The position numbers and the translations under genes are program-made. The notes under the pieces were generated by a model. That model made no database searches and was not told the DNA's origin. It saw nothing but the letters and a program-made list of their open reading frames with translations. Shown piece by piece: positions 7,990-17,399 of a DNA stretch of 64,000 bases (positions within the stretch are counted from its first letter, which is position 1; every line of letters starts with the position of its first letter). Source of the stretch: Aneurinibacillus sp. REN35 (GTDB taxonomy: Bacteria > Bacillota > Bacilli > Aneurinibacillales > Aneurinibacillaceae); assembly GCF_041379945.2 (NCBI RefSeq), contig NZ_JBFTXJ020000009.1, forward strand, positions 105,919-169,918. Direction: 5' to 3'.

Positions 7990-10900
7990 ATGCAAAAGCC
8001 TGTACCGAAACTCGGATTCTACTTCTCATCTGGGCAAGTAGATATGGCGCATCGCAATATAAAAAGACATGCTTGGGCAAAGCTTCGCTTCGATACCCTG
8101 CGCAAACAGTGTGACGAATTCGTCGCCCATTATTCCGATGAAGAGCTATATACATGCATACTATCTATGCACAAGCAGACATTCGCCTACGGGATCTCGG
8201 GCTGTCCGCAATGCAGGAAGGCATACCCCTCCTCAGGAGAAGCGTATTACGGAATGTTCAGCCGCTTTCCTATAAAGGAGATGACCTGTCCAAGCTGCTC
8301 CTGTACGGTGCCGAATGAAGCCTTCGCAGATAACGGGCAGGGCTTCACCCGTGACGGGGTGGCCTATTATCCAATGGGCATGTGGAATTTCTACACCGCA
8401 GGCTGGCTGTTCGGCGGCGTACGCGATCATGAAGGTATGGTGACAAAACTAACGTATCTGTATATGCTGACAGGAGAGAAGGTCTATGCGCGCAAAGCGG
8501 TCGTTATTCTCGATGGATTCTCCGCTATCTTTCCCAATACAATCGGCCCCCGCGACTTTACACCCTTTGCAAGCAAAATGGAGATGGGGCGGCTGCACCT
8601 TTTGACAAGCATTGTATTCCGGATCAAAGTATTCTTAGCTCATGATTACGATTGGCTGTATGATCTAGAAGAGATGGATACCCCTTCGCCTGCGCTTACC
8701 TTACTAGGTGAAGTCGGAACGATACGGGATAATATTGAACGCATGCTGAACGATTATCTGCTGACAGAGCCCGGCGGCCCTCTCTACAACCTGTCAGGGG
8801 GGAATTTGACAGAACTCCACAATCATGAAGCGGATGGTGTGCGGGCGATGCTTGCCGTAGGCTTGATTACGAAAAAGAGAGACTATCAGAAATGGGGTAT
8901 CGAAGCAACCGATGTGTTTTTGTCAAATGCGTTAGGCCGTGACGGCATGTATTTTGAAGGTTCCTACGGATATTCCATGTTTACCATTACGGTCTTCCTC
9001 GATATGGCTCTGCTCTCCATGCAGTCTTCTTCTCTCTCCAATATACCCGCCGTCCATCCATTCGCAAGTGAGCGTTTCTTCCGATTTGCTGTACAGAATC
9101 CGATGGAGATGCTGTGCCAGGGTCATCTCCCGTGCTACGGAGATTGGGGACAGGATCGGATATGCAGCGAGAAGCCGGATGCCAAGACACTGACGGACAC
9201 ATACCGAGCCGCTCTGCACTTCTATCAATACTCTCCCGACTCAAATATACGCGATAAGGCAGCCGATTGGCTCCGCCGTCTCTATCCACTTGTCTCATCT
9301 CGACTAGGAGAGAAAGGTATCGACCTCTTCCTCCTCCATCCGGTCTTTGCACAGCCACCCTCTTTTACGCTGCCACAGCACGCAACCATCGCAGGCCAGA
9401 CTGGCATCGGCATCCTACGCGACTCGAATCAGACTACCATATTGATGCGTACAGGAGCTAACCATACGCATGCGCATGATGATGTGCTCGGTTTCACGTA
9501 TTATGCGTACGGCAAGGAAGTCTCGGCCGACCTTGGCTACAGCACATACGGCTCCAACGGTCATTATGGCTGGAGTACGAAGGCAATCGCACACAATACG
9601 GTTGTGGTCAATGCAGATCAACACATGAAGAAGGGACAGTTATACAAGCCATTCTCCGGCGGTGAATTCACCTGCCTCTATGAATCTCCTGCCGTCACAG
9701 CCTATGAGGGTGCAGCACCTAACTTGTACGGAATCGACGCATACCAGCGCATGGTCGGGCTTGTGCCGCTTCCTGATGGTTCCTCCTATGCAGCTGATCT
9801 TTTTTATGTACGGGGCGCACGTACAAGTGATTATTCATTTCGCGCCTTTCATGAAAAAGCAGACTTCACAACAGAAGGAATAAAGAAAGCAACACGAACG
9901 CAACACGCATGGACACTTGCCGGATTCGATACACAGTCACACCCGTATTTTGATCAGCCTGGCAAAAGTTTTGGAGAGCGGCTTACCACAGGCGAAACCT
10001 TCGCTCCGTTATTAAAAGAGGAAAAACCGCAGTACTGGACCCCAGTGCCAAATAACGGCTATGGCTTCATCTATGATGTTCATGAGTATGAACCAGCAAG
10101 TTCTTGCATGAAAGCCCATTGGCAATCCCATGAAGGATATGCGTTAACGTGGCACGGTCTATTGGATGCAGACGATCAGATCATAACCGGGCAGTATCCG
10201 AACCTCTCCGGCACAGAACGCCACCCTCTTCTTCTCATCCGCAGTCTGCGTACAGCCAAGCAGTATGCAGCCATCATTCACACTACAAGGGAGCAAAATC
10301 ACATGCGCCTGCTCTCCGTACACCGTCTCGCCAGCCGCGGCGGAGATACAACCGCCTTAGCAGCAGAGATTAGCAACGGATGGCTGGACTTCTGGGCATA
10401 CAGCCCCGTAGCACAAACGATGGTCATTCACACTCGCTTCGGCGAATGGCGTCTCAATGGACGGTGCGGCTTCCTGCGTACCGACCGTTCTGGGAAAATT
10501 CTCGCTCACGCCTGCATCCATGCTTCCTCCATGACTTTTCAAGGCAGGCAGATCGACGGGGCTAAAAAAATATGGTTTCCTATTAAAGCAATTGAAAAAC
10601 AAAAAAGAGCAATCCGACTTGATCCACACCTACCGCCTAACGGTGCAAGATTTATCCGAATTGCTCCTGCCAAGGATGCATCCGCCTCCCTGTATGAAAT
10701 TAGAGACGTTCACAGCCGAAAAGATGCAACGACTGTTATGCTGCGCGATTCCCTCAGCCTCTCAAAAGGAATCGTTGCTTCGTGCACCAAGGATCAGCTT
10801 CACACACGATTCCCGCTCCCGCTTGGCGCTGCCTTTTGCGGCAAATTTATTATCGGCGAACAAGGTGGGTACGGAATTATTGAAGACATTCCTACACCCA

Positions 10901-10995
10901 AAACGATACATGCCCGCATTCTCTCTTCCTTTACAGAAGGGGAAGCATTCGACATTACCGATCTGGCCGAAGGCGGCTGGGCACAATGGCTTTAA
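7990..10995 (+). CDS. Very large heparinase II/III-like protein (1001 aa)
   Basis: RBS GGGAGGG precedes the ATG. The N terminus (MQKPVPKLGFYFSSGQ) shows no signal peptide, so the protein is probably cytoplasmic. A CPQC ... CPSCSC pair near residues 77-104 looks like a small zinc ribbon. Residues about 110-440 form an alpha/alpha-toroid (alginate-lyase-like), and residues about 470-640 carry the heparinase II/III signature THAHDDVLGFTYYAYG, then DLGYSTYG and IAHNTVVVN. The C-terminal third is beta-rich. Such folds cleave acidic polysaccharides by beta-elimination; the substrate here is unknown. No sugar transporter or other lyase gene is adjacent, which is unusual for this fold. Confidence 0.85.
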   Translation: MQKPVPKLGFYFSSGQVDMAHRNIKRHAWAKLRFDTLRKQCDEFVAHYSDEELYTCILSMHKQTFAYGISGCPQCRKAYPSSGEAYYGMFSRFPIKEMTCPSCSCTVPNEAFADNGQGFTRDGVAYYPMGMWNFYTAGWLFGGVRDHEGMVTKLTYLYMLTGEKVYARKAVVILDGFSAIFPNTIGPRDFTPFASKMEMGRLHLLTSIVFRIKVFLAHDYDWLYDLEEMDTPSPALTLLGEVGTIRDNIERMLNDYLLTEPGGPLYNLSGGNLTELHNHEADGVRAMLAVGLITKKRDYQKWGIEATDVFLSNALGRDGMYFEGSYGYSMFTITVFLDMALLSMQSSSLSNIPAVHPFASERFFRFAVQNPMEMLCQGHLPCYGDWGQDRICSEKPDAKTLTDTYRAALHFYQYSPDSNIRDKAADWLRRLYPLVSSRLGEKGIDLFLLHPVFAQPPSFTLPQHATIAGQTGIGILRDSNQTTILMRTGANHTHAHDDVLGFTYYAYGKEVSADLGYSTYGSNGHYGWSTKAIAHNTVVVNADQHMKKGQLYKPFSGGEFTCLYESPAVTAYEGAAPNLYGIDAYQRMVGLVPLPDGSSYAADLFYVRGARTSDYSFRAFHEKADFTTEGIKKATRTQHAWTLAGFDTQSHPYFDQPGKSFGERLTTGETFAPLLKEEKPQYWTPVPNNGYGFIYDVHEYEPASSCMKAHWQSHEGYALTWHGLLDADDQIITGQYPNLSGTERHPLLLIRSLRTAKQYAAIIHTTREQNHMRLLSVHRLASRGGDTTALAAEISNGWLDFWAYSPVAQTMVIHTRFGEWRLNGRCGFLRTDRSGKILAHACIHASSMTFQGRQIDGAKKIWFPIKAIEKQKRAIRLDPHLPPNGARFIRIAPAKDASASLYEIRDVHSRKDATTVMLRDSLSLSKGIVASCTKDQLHTRFPLPLGAAFCGKFIIGEQGGYGIIEDIPTPKTIHARILSSFTEGEAFDITDLAEGGWAQWL

Positions 10996-11007
10996 TATTG
11001 CTCTTGC

Positions 11008-11382
11008 CTACTTTTTCGCTGCTGCTACTGCAAGCAGCACCCACCCAATGAGGAAGCAGACACCGCCGATTGGCGTAATCGCACCCAACCAGCCGATTCC
11101 CGTTAGCGCAAGAATATACAGGCTAAACGCAAAGAAAATAATACCGGCCTGCATAAACCAACCGGAGAGTCTTAATTGCTTCATGCCCGCAATCTCCCGC
11201 TCACCGAGAATACCAATCGCAAGCAGGCCAAGACCGTGAATCATGTGATAGTGCACGCCTGTTTTGTACACTTCAAGCAGGCGTTCCGCTATTTTTCCTT
11301 CCAGACCATGAGCACCAAATGCGCCTAACGCTACTGATAAAAACAGGTTGATGCTTCCAAGAATAATAAACAATCGTGCCAT
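11008..11382 (-). CDS. DUF423 family small membrane protein (YwdK-like)
   Basis: 124 residues with four predicted membrane helices and the family motifs LGAFGAHGLEG (about 20-30) and YHMIHGLGLLAIG (about 45-57), ending in GGVCFLIGWVLLAVAAAKK. The RBS (AAAGGAG) is clear. The function of DUF423 proteins is not known. It converges on the heparinase-like gene with only 12 bases between stops and no obvious hairpin, and probably shares no operon with it. Confidence 0.9.
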   Translation of the reverse strand: MARLFIILGSINLFLSVALGAFGAHGLEGKIAERLLEVYKTGVHYHMIHGLGLLAIGILGEREIAGMKQLRLSGWFMQAGIIFFAFSLYILALTGIGWLGAITPIGGVCFLIGWVLLAVAAAKK

Positions 11383-11443
11383 AGCAATCTCCTTTGCTCC
11401 TATTTTTGACGTGTTGCCTCATTTTTCATTATAACAAACGTTC

Positions 11444-12676
11444 TTATGAACTTTTTGACAGACTCGGTACTTCTTTAGGAAAGAATAATGAACGGCTTAT
11501 CCACACCCCGCCACATGCAAGCAGCATCAGTCCTCCCACAACAAGCAGTGAGAAGGACGCCCCTGTATGCATCACGGTGCGCGCAAACAAGCCAATCAGA
11601 CTCACCCGAAGCAGCATACCCACCGCCGCAAAGAAGCTATTGACCCGCCCCATCATCTCATTGGGAACTTCATTCATCATAATCGTATTACGAGCCACAC
11701 GCGATCCAGAGTTTCCCCATCCAAGCAGAATACTCATCATAAGAAAAAATCCGACTACAGGAAATACAGCAATCATGACGGTTGCTACCGTATACACACT
11801 CACAGTTAGAAGCACTGTTCGGAACTCTCCCTGCTTACGCAGCAAGAACGGAATGGTATACCCGCCAAGGATGGCTCCTGCTGCATACATCACATCAGAG
11901 AGCCCCAGCACTGTTCCATCTGCGCCAAGCGTGTCTGCAATATAAATAGGGATCAAATAATTTCCTACCATCACACCGACAAACGGCATGAAAGAACTCA
12001 GATAAAAAATGGTAAATAGCGGCTTATCCTTTATGTATATGAATCCTTCTTTTAAATTTTCCCATACGGACACTTTCGATGCATGCTTCTGATTTCCTGA
12101 AGATACATACGGAATGAATGAGATGAGCAGGAAGCCTGCCGCATACGTCATCGCATCTACTATTAGAATCAAAGAAAAATCAATGCGATCAATCAATACG
12201 CTCGTTAACCCGCCTGCCAGCATGGAGGCAGCCTGGTTCTGAATTTCCATCACACTATTAAGCTCTCGGTACTGCTCCTTAGTAAAAATCTCTTGATTGA
12301 ATGCAAACTGAGCCGGATAGTGAAGCGAATAATAAAGCGAGCCTGCCGCATACATGCTTATTAGGTGCCAGGTTTCATAATTACCTGCCGCAAATCCCCA
12401 CACCGCAAAAAAAACGGCCACCACAAAGCCAAATATCTCACTGAACAAAAGCACACGCTTCCGCGGCACCCGATCAATCCACACACCAAGATAAGGAGAG
12501 AGAAAAAATAACAGGAATGTCATGCAAAAAGCCACATATCCATAGATTTGACTACCGTCTTCTCGGTTTATAAGAAGCCAGGGTACCCCAATCATCGTAA
12601 CACCCGACCCGATCGAAGAGAGAATGTTGGCGAGAATTAACTTCTGAAACCGTTTATCGCGGAGTACTCCTTTCAT
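11444..12676 (-). CDS. MFS transporter, likely drug or metabolite efflux
   Basis: 410 residues with 12 hydrophobic segments. The loop between TM2 and TM3 reads GVWIDRVPRKRVLL, which is the MFS motif A (GxxxDRxxRxxxL). Residues 125-150 include FNQEIFTKEQYRELNSVMEIQNQAASMLAGGL, typical of the MFS_3/enterobactin-exporter-like (MdtG/YfiS) group. RBS ATGAGGTGG lies before the ATG. The upstream 80 bases contain repeated GTAATnATTA elements that could be operators. Substrate unknown. It is transcribed alone. Confidence 0.88.
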   Translation of the reverse strand: MKGVLRDKRFQKLILANILSSIGSGVTMIGVPWLLINREDGSQIYGYVAFCMTFLLFFLSPYLGVWIDRVPRKRVLLFSEIFGFVVAVFFAVWGFAAGNYETWHLISMYAAGSLYYSLHYPAQFAFNQEIFTKEQYRELNSVMEIQNQAASMLAGGLTSVLIDRIDFSLILIVDAMTYAAGFLLISFIPYVSSGNQKHASKVSVWENLKEGFIYIKDKPLFTIFYLSSFMPFVGVMVGNYLIPIYIADTLGADGTVLGLSDVMYAAGAILGGYTIPFLLRKQGEFRTVLLTVSVYTVATVMIAVFPVVGFFLMMSILLGWGNSGSRVARNTIMMNEVPNEMMGRVNSFFAAVGMLLRVSLIGLFARTVMHTGASFSLLVVGGLMLLACGGVWISRSLFFPKEVPSLSKSS

Positions 12677-12687
12677 ATCGCCACCTC

Positions 12688-12749
12688 ATTACAGGATAAT
12701 TTTGTAATTATTATATGTAATCATTATAAATTAATGCGGTAATAATTAC
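12688..12749 (-). promoter_or_regulatory. Array of GTAATnATTA elements upstream of the MFS gene
   Basis: Three near-palindromic elements are present: GTAATTATTA (12704-12713), GTAATCATTA (12717-12726) and GTAATAATTAC (12739-12749). ATTACA (12688-12693) and TGTAAT (12703-12708) also form an inverted repeat. All lie in the promoter region of the minus-strand transporter. They may bind a repressor encoded elsewhere; AT-richness makes chance occurrence possible. Confidence 0.4.
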
Positions 12750-12756
12750 AATAAAC

Positions 12757-12806
12757 AAAGACCCGCCAGCATCTCATAGTTGTGGGAGATGACATAGCGG
12801 GTCTTT
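12757..12806 (-). terminator. Intrinsic terminator of the 5-oxoproline operon
   Basis: 10-bp stem AAAGACCCGC (12757-12766) with GCGGGTCTTT (12797-12806), with an inner CATCTC/GAGATG pairing. It sits just past the last gene of the operon (minus strand). Confidence 0.88.
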
Positions 12807-12813
12807 TTCCTGC

Positions 12814-13608
12814 TTATAGTACGCTGTATTGTTCTTCGTGTATATCTGTAATAAACATGTGGCCCGGCGCATGGGTAATCATAATCTCCGGCTTCACATG
12901 CATCGCCACCGCCTGTGGCGTAACCCCGCAGGCCCAAAAAACAGGTACTTCCCCTTCGTTAATGGTTACATGATCGCCAAAATCCGGTCGATTCACATCC
13001 TCAATGCCAATCGATGCAGGGGTTCCAATATGAACAGGCGCACCATGTACAGATGGAAAGCGACTCGTTACCTGTACAGCTCGTACGACATCCTTTTCAG
13101 GCATTGGGCGCATACTGACAACCATCGGCCCTTCAAAAGAACCGGCCTTCACGCATGGAATATTCGTCTTATACATCGGTACATTGCATCCCTCTTCAAT
13201 ATGTCGTACCGGAATATTATTTCTAAGCAGCGCCTGCTCAAATGTAAAGCTGCAGCCAATTAGAAATGCGACCATATCATCTTCCCAGTATAAACTAATA
13301 TCTGTCACTTCGTCTGTCAGCTCTCCGTGTCGATAAATACGATATCCCGGAATATCCGTACGCAAATCAGCATCCGGAGCCACCAATTGCGGCACCCATG
13401 ACCCTGCTTCTGTCACATCAAGTATCGGACATGGCTTCGGATTGCGCTGGCAGAAGAGCAAGAAGTCAAAAGCCACTTCCTTTTTTAAAATAGCCAGGTT
13501 TGCCTGTGTATAGCCCGCAGCCATTCCGGCTGTCGGCCCCTGCCATTGTCCATCTCGAATGAGCATTCGGGCTTTAGAAGGTGTAAGTATCGCTGGATTC
13601 TGTATCAT
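12814..13608 (-). CDS. ycsI: DUF1445 family putative hydro-lyase/D-glutamate cyclase-like protein (YcsI-like)
   Basis: 264 residues, the usual length for the family. Characteristic segments are TAGMAAGYTQANLAIL (about 26-41), a GCSFTFEQALL helix (about 118-128), and a C-terminal FWACGVTPQAVAMHVKPEIMITHAPGHMFITD. The family is related to the D-glutamate cyclase domain that interconverts D-glutamate and 5-oxo-D-proline, which fits its place as last gene of a 5-oxoprolinase operon. In Bacillus subtilis ycsI neighbours ycsG and pxpA. RBS GAGGAGG precedes the ATG. Enzyme activity of this member is inferred. Confidence 0.88.
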   Translation of the reverse strand: MIQNPAILTPSKARMLIRDGQWQGPTAGMAAGYTQANLAILKKEVAFDFLLFCQRNPKPCPILDVTEAGSWVPQLVAPDADLRTDIPGYRIYRHGELTDEVTDISLYWEDDMVAFLIGCSFTFEQALLRNNIPVRHIEEGCNVPMYKTNIPCVKAGSFEGPMVVSMRPMPEKDVVRAVQVTSRFPSVHGAPVHIGTPASIGIEDVNRPDFGDHVTINEGEVPVFWACGVTPQAVAMHVKPEIMITHAPGHMFITDIHEEQYSVL

Positions 13609-13632
13609 GTCTTCCTCCTCTATAAGAATTCT

Positions 13633-14823
13633 TTATACAAACAGCTTTGGAAGCTCTTTAACCATTGTAATGCCCCCCATAATTGCCATCGCGACAACGA
13701 TAATTACACCGAATACCGTCAGCCAAGCCGGATGTTTATAATCGCCCACAATTTTTGTTTTGTACGCAGCCACCAGCATTATCCCTAGAGAAAGCGGAAG
13801 AATCAGACCATTTAGTGCACCAACAAGCACCAGAACTTTGACTGGTTTACCGATCAAGACAAACACACATGTCGAAATGGCAATAAAAGATATAATAATG
13901 GCCCGGTGATACTTCTCCAGCGTCGGGCTGAATGTCCGAATGAATGAGACCGATGTATATGCAGCACCAACAACGGAAGTAATCGCTGCGGCCCACATCA
14001 CGATTCCAAAAATCTTGTATCCAACATTTCCTGCCGCCAACTGAAATACGGATGCCGGAGGATTCTTCGGATCAAGCGTAAGGCCTTGCGCAACAATACC
14101 AAACGCCGCCAGAAATAGTACAATCCGCATGATGGAAGCAATACCGATGGCAGAGACGGCGCCTTTGGTTACATCAGGCAGGGCCTCTTTTCCTTTGATT
14201 CCTGCATCTAATAGACGATGGCCACCTGCGAATGTAATGTAGCCGCCAACAGTACCGCCAACTAATGTAACAATTGCCAGAATATCAATCTTCTCAGGCA
14301 CGAACGTTCTGGCAACCGCTTCGCCAAGCGGCGGCTGTGAGGTGATCGCCACATATACCGTCAGCCCGATCATAACGAAGCCTGCAATCTGCGTAAAGCG
14401 ATCCATCGCTTTGCCCGCTTCTTTGATAACAAAAATAAGAATCGCAATAATCCCACTAAGCAACGCGCCCATCTCTGGACTGATACCGAACAATACATTC
14501 ACACCAAGCCCGGCACCCCCGACATTTCCGATGTTAAAGGCCAGACCGCCAATAACAATGAGAAAAGCGAGAATATAACCGAGGCCCGGGAACACCATAT
14601 TGGCAATATCCTGCGCCCGTTTCTCCGATACGGCGATGATGCGCCAGATGTTCATCTGTGCACCGATATCTAAAATAATCGACATTAAAATTACAAAGCC
14701 GAAGCTTGCTGCCAATTGGCTTGTGAATACCGTTGTCTGTGTAAGAAAGCCCGGCCCGATTGCTGATGTGGCCATCAGGAATGCAGCGCCGAGCAAAACG
14801 CTGAGATTGCTTTTTTTGTCCAT
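13633..14823 (-). CDS. ycsG: NRAMP-superfamily transporter of the 5-oxoproline operon (YcsG-like)
   Basis: 396 residues, about 11 membrane helices, with an N-terminal LGAAFLMATSAIGPGFLTQT helix and a VVGAAYTSVSFIRTF helix, both typical of the YcsG branch of the NRAMP fold. The DPGN metal-binding motif of true NRAMP metal transporters is replaced by IGPGFL, so it probably carries an organic solute such as 5-oxoproline or an amino acid rather than Mn or Fe. This substrate is inferred from the operon. RBS AAGGGAG precedes the ATG; 24 bases separate it from the DUF1445 gene. Confidence 0.85.
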   Translation of the reverse strand: MDKKSNLSVLLGAAFLMATSAIGPGFLTQTTVFTSQLAASFGFVILMSIILDIGAQMNIWRIIAVSEKRAQDIANMVFPGLGYILAFLIVIGGLAFNIGNVGGAGLGVNVLFGISPEMGALLSGIIAILIFVIKEAGKAMDRFTQIAGFVMIGLTVYVAITSQPPLGEAVARTFVPEKIDILAIVTLVGGTVGGYITFAGGHRLLDAGIKGKEALPDVTKGAVSAIGIASIMRIVLFLAAFGIVAQGLTLDPKNPPASVFQLAAGNVGYKIFGIVMWAAAITSVVGAAYTSVSFIRTFSPTLEKYHRAIIISFIAISTCVFVLIGKPVKVLVLVGALNGLILPLSLGIMLVAAYKTKIVGDYKHPAWLTVFGVIIVVAMAIMGGITMVKELPKLFV

Positions 14824-14872
14824 GTTGAATCTCCCTTCATGATGCCGTGCTTTATAATCGTACAGCTTTATT

Positions 14873-15637
14873 TTACGATTCCCCTATAGCTCGTACAGAC
14901 ACATCGGCCTGTGAAAGCAATTCTCGAATCGTTCTGGCAAATTCAAGCGCATGCATGCCATCACCGTGGATGCATACGGTATCTGCTTTAATATCAATGT
15001 CCTGCTTCTGCATGGTATAAACCTTCTGCTCCTTCACCATACGAACCACCTGCCGTACCGCCTCTTCTGTATTCGTAATCAATGCATCGGGCTCTCTACG
15101 TGAAGTTAGCGTACCATCGATCTGATAAGTGCGATCCGCAAATACTTCATGAGCGGTCTTAAGACCGATTCGCTCTCCTGCTTTGGCCAATTCACCGCCC
15201 GAGAGTCCGAAAAGGATCAATTCCGGATCTACTTTATAGATCGCCTCCGCAATGGCTTCAGAGAGAGCACTGTCTTTGGCCGCCATATTGTACAGCGCAC
15301 CGTGCGGCTTCACATGCTGCATCCGCGCACCCGACGCTCTAACAAAACCGTATAAGGAACCAACCTGATAGATGACCATGTCATAGGCTTCTTGCGGCGT
15401 AATGTCCATATTACGTCGTCCAAATCCCTCTAGATCTGGCAAGCCGGGATGCGCGCCGATCGCAACCCCCTTCTCGAGCGCTAGATCAACTGTGCGGCGC
15501 ATTACGGACGGCCCACCCGCATGAAATCCGCAGGCAATATTCGCTGATGTAACAAATGATAGAATCTCTTCGTCAGCTCCCATGCGATAAGCGCCAAAGC
15601 TCTCTCCCATGTCACAGTTAATGTCTACACGATACAT
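14873..15637 (-). CDS. pxpA: 5-oxoprolinase subunit PxpA (LamB/YcsF family)
   Basis: 254 residues. The ORF opens at 15661, but AAAGGAGG lies 7 bases before the ATG at 15637, giving [20 protein letters not shown], the family N terminus. Further motifs are [12 protein letters not shown] (about 40-51), a GAHPGLPD stretch and VKPHGALYN. PxpA is the ring-opening partner of the PxpB-PxpC complex in ATP-dependent hydrolysis of 5-oxo-L-proline (pyroglutamate) to glutamate. It lies directly after pxpC and before the transporter. Confidence 0.95.
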   Translation of the reverse strand: MYRVDINCDMGESFGAYRMGADEEILSFVTSANIACGFHAGGPSVMRRTVDLALEKGVAIGAHPGLPDLEGFGRRNMDITPQEAYDMVIYQVGSLYGFVRASGARMQHVKPHGALYNMAAKDSALSEAIAEAIYKVDPELILFGLSGGELAKAGERIGLKTAHEVFADRTYQIDGTLTSRREPDALITNTEEAVRQVVRMVKEQKVYTMQKQDIDIKADTVCIHGDGMHALEFARTIRELLSQADVSVRAIGES

Positions 15638-15666
15638 AGTTGTTTCCTCCTTTATCGCCACGATGT

Positions 15667-16665
15667 TTATGAATATCGCAGGGCAATGCCCTTTTTAACC
15701 TGCTGAATCTGCATCTCACGTGCCACATACAGCACCTCTGCTTCTTCAAGGGATACTTCCGTAAAGCGAACGCTGTCGCCGGGCTTTACTTGAGCAATAA
15801 CCGGAAGATCTGCCGAGATGATCTGAGCGATCTTCGGATAGCCGCCCGCCGTCTGACGATCTGCCAACAGGGCAATCGGCTGCCCGCCTGGCGGTACTTG
15901 AATCGTACCTGAAGCTACCGATTCCGATATCATCTCCGTCGGTTCCGATAACATAAGTACCGGCCCTGTAAAACGGTATCCCATCCGATCGGATTGCGGC
16001 GTTACTTGAAACGCTTCAGCAAATAACGCCTGTCTGCTCTCTTCCGTAAACATGTCAAACTGGGCGCCGCGCAGCACACGTACAGTTGGGTTATTGTCAT
16101 ATTGCGGAAATACATCCACACTAATGCTCCAGCCAGGAGCAGATGCTGCTTCTCCCCGATCGGCCAGCTTCCGCATTTTTTGTATGCTCCATTCAGAGGG
16201 CGAACCAGCCTCCAATACATCTCCTTCTTTTAAGGCCCGACCGCAGTACCCGCCAAGCCCTGCACGCAAATATGTACTGCGGCTTCCTAACACCTTCTCC
16301 ACCGCATAGCCGCCTGCTATTGCCAGATACGTCCGACAGCCGAATACGCAACTACCAAAATTTAGCACGCTGCCTTTCTTCACATAGACAGGACGCCACT
16401 GCAGGATCGGCTGTCCGCTTATTTCCGGTGATATATTCGCACCGCAAATTGCAATAAGAGCATCCTCTTCAAACAAAAGCTTCGGGCCAAGCAGTGTAAT
16501 CTCAAGCACCGCCTCTCCCTCTGCGTTGCCCACCAACAAATTCGCCATACGCATCGCAAATGTATCCATCGCGCCGCTTACAATTACTCCATGCTGCTGA
16601 AATCCATACCGTCCCATATCCTGTATAGTCGTCAGCAATCCGGGACGCAGTACCTTTATCCGCAT
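15667..16665 (-). CDS. pxpC: 5-oxoprolinase subunit PxpC (biotin-dependent carboxyltransferase family, KipA)
   Basis: 332 residues. The N terminus [27 protein letters not shown] and the [23 protein letters not shown] segment are diagnostic for the KipA/PxpC family (allophanate-hydrolase subunit 2 fold, cyclophilin-like). The C-terminal part has [39 protein letters not shown]. It overlaps pxpB by 10 bases, as usual for this pair. In Bacillus the homologue is KipA, which counteracts the kinase inhibitor KipI; the metabolic role in 5-oxoproline hydrolysis is conserved. Confidence 0.95.
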   Translation of the reverse strand: MRIKVLRPGLLTTIQDMGRYGFQQHGVIVSGAMDTFAMRMANLLVGNAEGEAVLEITLLGPKLLFEEDALIAICGANISPEISGQPILQWRPVYVKKGSVLNFGSCVFGCRTYLAIAGGYAVEKVLGSRSTYLRAGLGGYCGRALKEGDVLEAGSPSEWSIQKMRKLADRGEAASAPGWSISVDVFPQYDNNPTVRVLRGAQFDMFTEESRQALFAEAFQVTPQSDRMGYRFTGPVLMLSEPTEMISESVASGTIQVPPGGQPIALLADRQTAGGYPKIAQIISADLPVIAQVKPGDSVRFTEVSLEEAEVLYVAREMQIQQVKKGIALRYS

Positions 16666-17399
16666 CTGTCATCCTCCCCCCACTCCTCGTACTCCTGCCG
16701 GGAAATGGCCCGGAACCGGATTCGGTCACCGGCTGCAAGCAACGTTGGCGGATCACTGTCCGGAACAAACAACGATAAGGGCGTTCTTCCGATCAACTGC
16801 CATCCACCCGGTGTCTCAATCGGATAGACACCCGTCTGCTGCCCGGCAATGCCAACCGATCCAGCAGGAATTGCCAGACGGGGCGACGGTCTGCGTGGAG
16901 CAGCAATCGTCTCCGGCATGCCGCCGAGATACGGAAAGCCCGGAGCGAAACCGATCATATAGACCAGATATTCAGCGCCGCTATGGATCTGAATCACCTC
17001 TTCGGGGGTCATGCCATTATGCTCAGCTACAAATTCCAAATCCGGTCCGAATTCTTCTCCATAGCATACGGGGATTTCTACCGTACGCAAAGATGCGGTC
17101 ATATCATCCCCTATTGCTGCTATTACCTGCTCCAAAGCCTCGCACACTTTCTGGAACGGCGAAATAAATTCTGTACGCTCTTTCGCCAAGCGCACACCGG
17201 TTTCTTGAAGTACACCATACGGATCATAGAACACTGTCACCGTTGTGAACGCGGGGACATATTCTATCATACCGGGAACCGGTTTTAATTCGAGCTGCAT
17301 CGATAACGCTTTTACTTTGCGTTGAACGGTTTCAGAGATCTCTTTCCCGACTTCGATTATCGCAGCGGCGTCGCCAAGCGGCGATATCTTCATCCTCAT
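16656..17399 (-). CDS. pxpB: 5-oxoprolinase subunit PxpB (KipI family)
   Basis: About 247 residues. Key segments are the N-terminal ISPLGDAAAIIEVG, the central IPVCYGEEFGPDLEFVAEHNGMTPEEVI and the C-terminal GFAPGFPYLGGMPE followed by PAGSVGIAGQQTGVYPIETPGGWQLIGRTPL, all hallmarks of the KipI/PxpB fold. The kipR-like stop TGA and the ATG at 17399 overlap; a GTG at 17402 and an ATG at 17393 are alternative starts. It forms the PxpBC ATPase/kinase unit with the next gene. In B. subtilis KipI also inhibits sporulation kinase KinA; whether that holds here is unknown. Confidence 0.94.
   Translation of the reverse strand: MRMKISPLGDAAAIIEVGKEISETVQRKVKALSMQLELKPVPGMIEYVPAFTTVTVFYDPYGVLQETGVRLAKERTEFISPFQKVCEALEQVIAAIGDDMTASLRTVEIPVCYGEEFGPDLEFVAEHNGMTPEEVIQIHSGAEYLVYMIGFAPGFPYLGGMPETIAAPRRPSPRLAIPAGSVGIAGQQTGVYPIETPGGWQLIGRTPLSLFVPDSDPPTLLAAGDRIRFRAISRQEYEEWGEDDRCG

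Noticed and set aside
10592..11239. Plus-strand ORF of 215 codons overlapping the heparinase 3' end and the DUF423 gene
   Set aside because: It spans two well-supported genes in other frames, lacks a good RBS and its composition (Pro, Ser, Arg) is that of a shadow frame.
16143..16457. Plus-strand ORF of 104 codons in pxpC
   Set aside because: Shadow of a conserved gene on the other strand.
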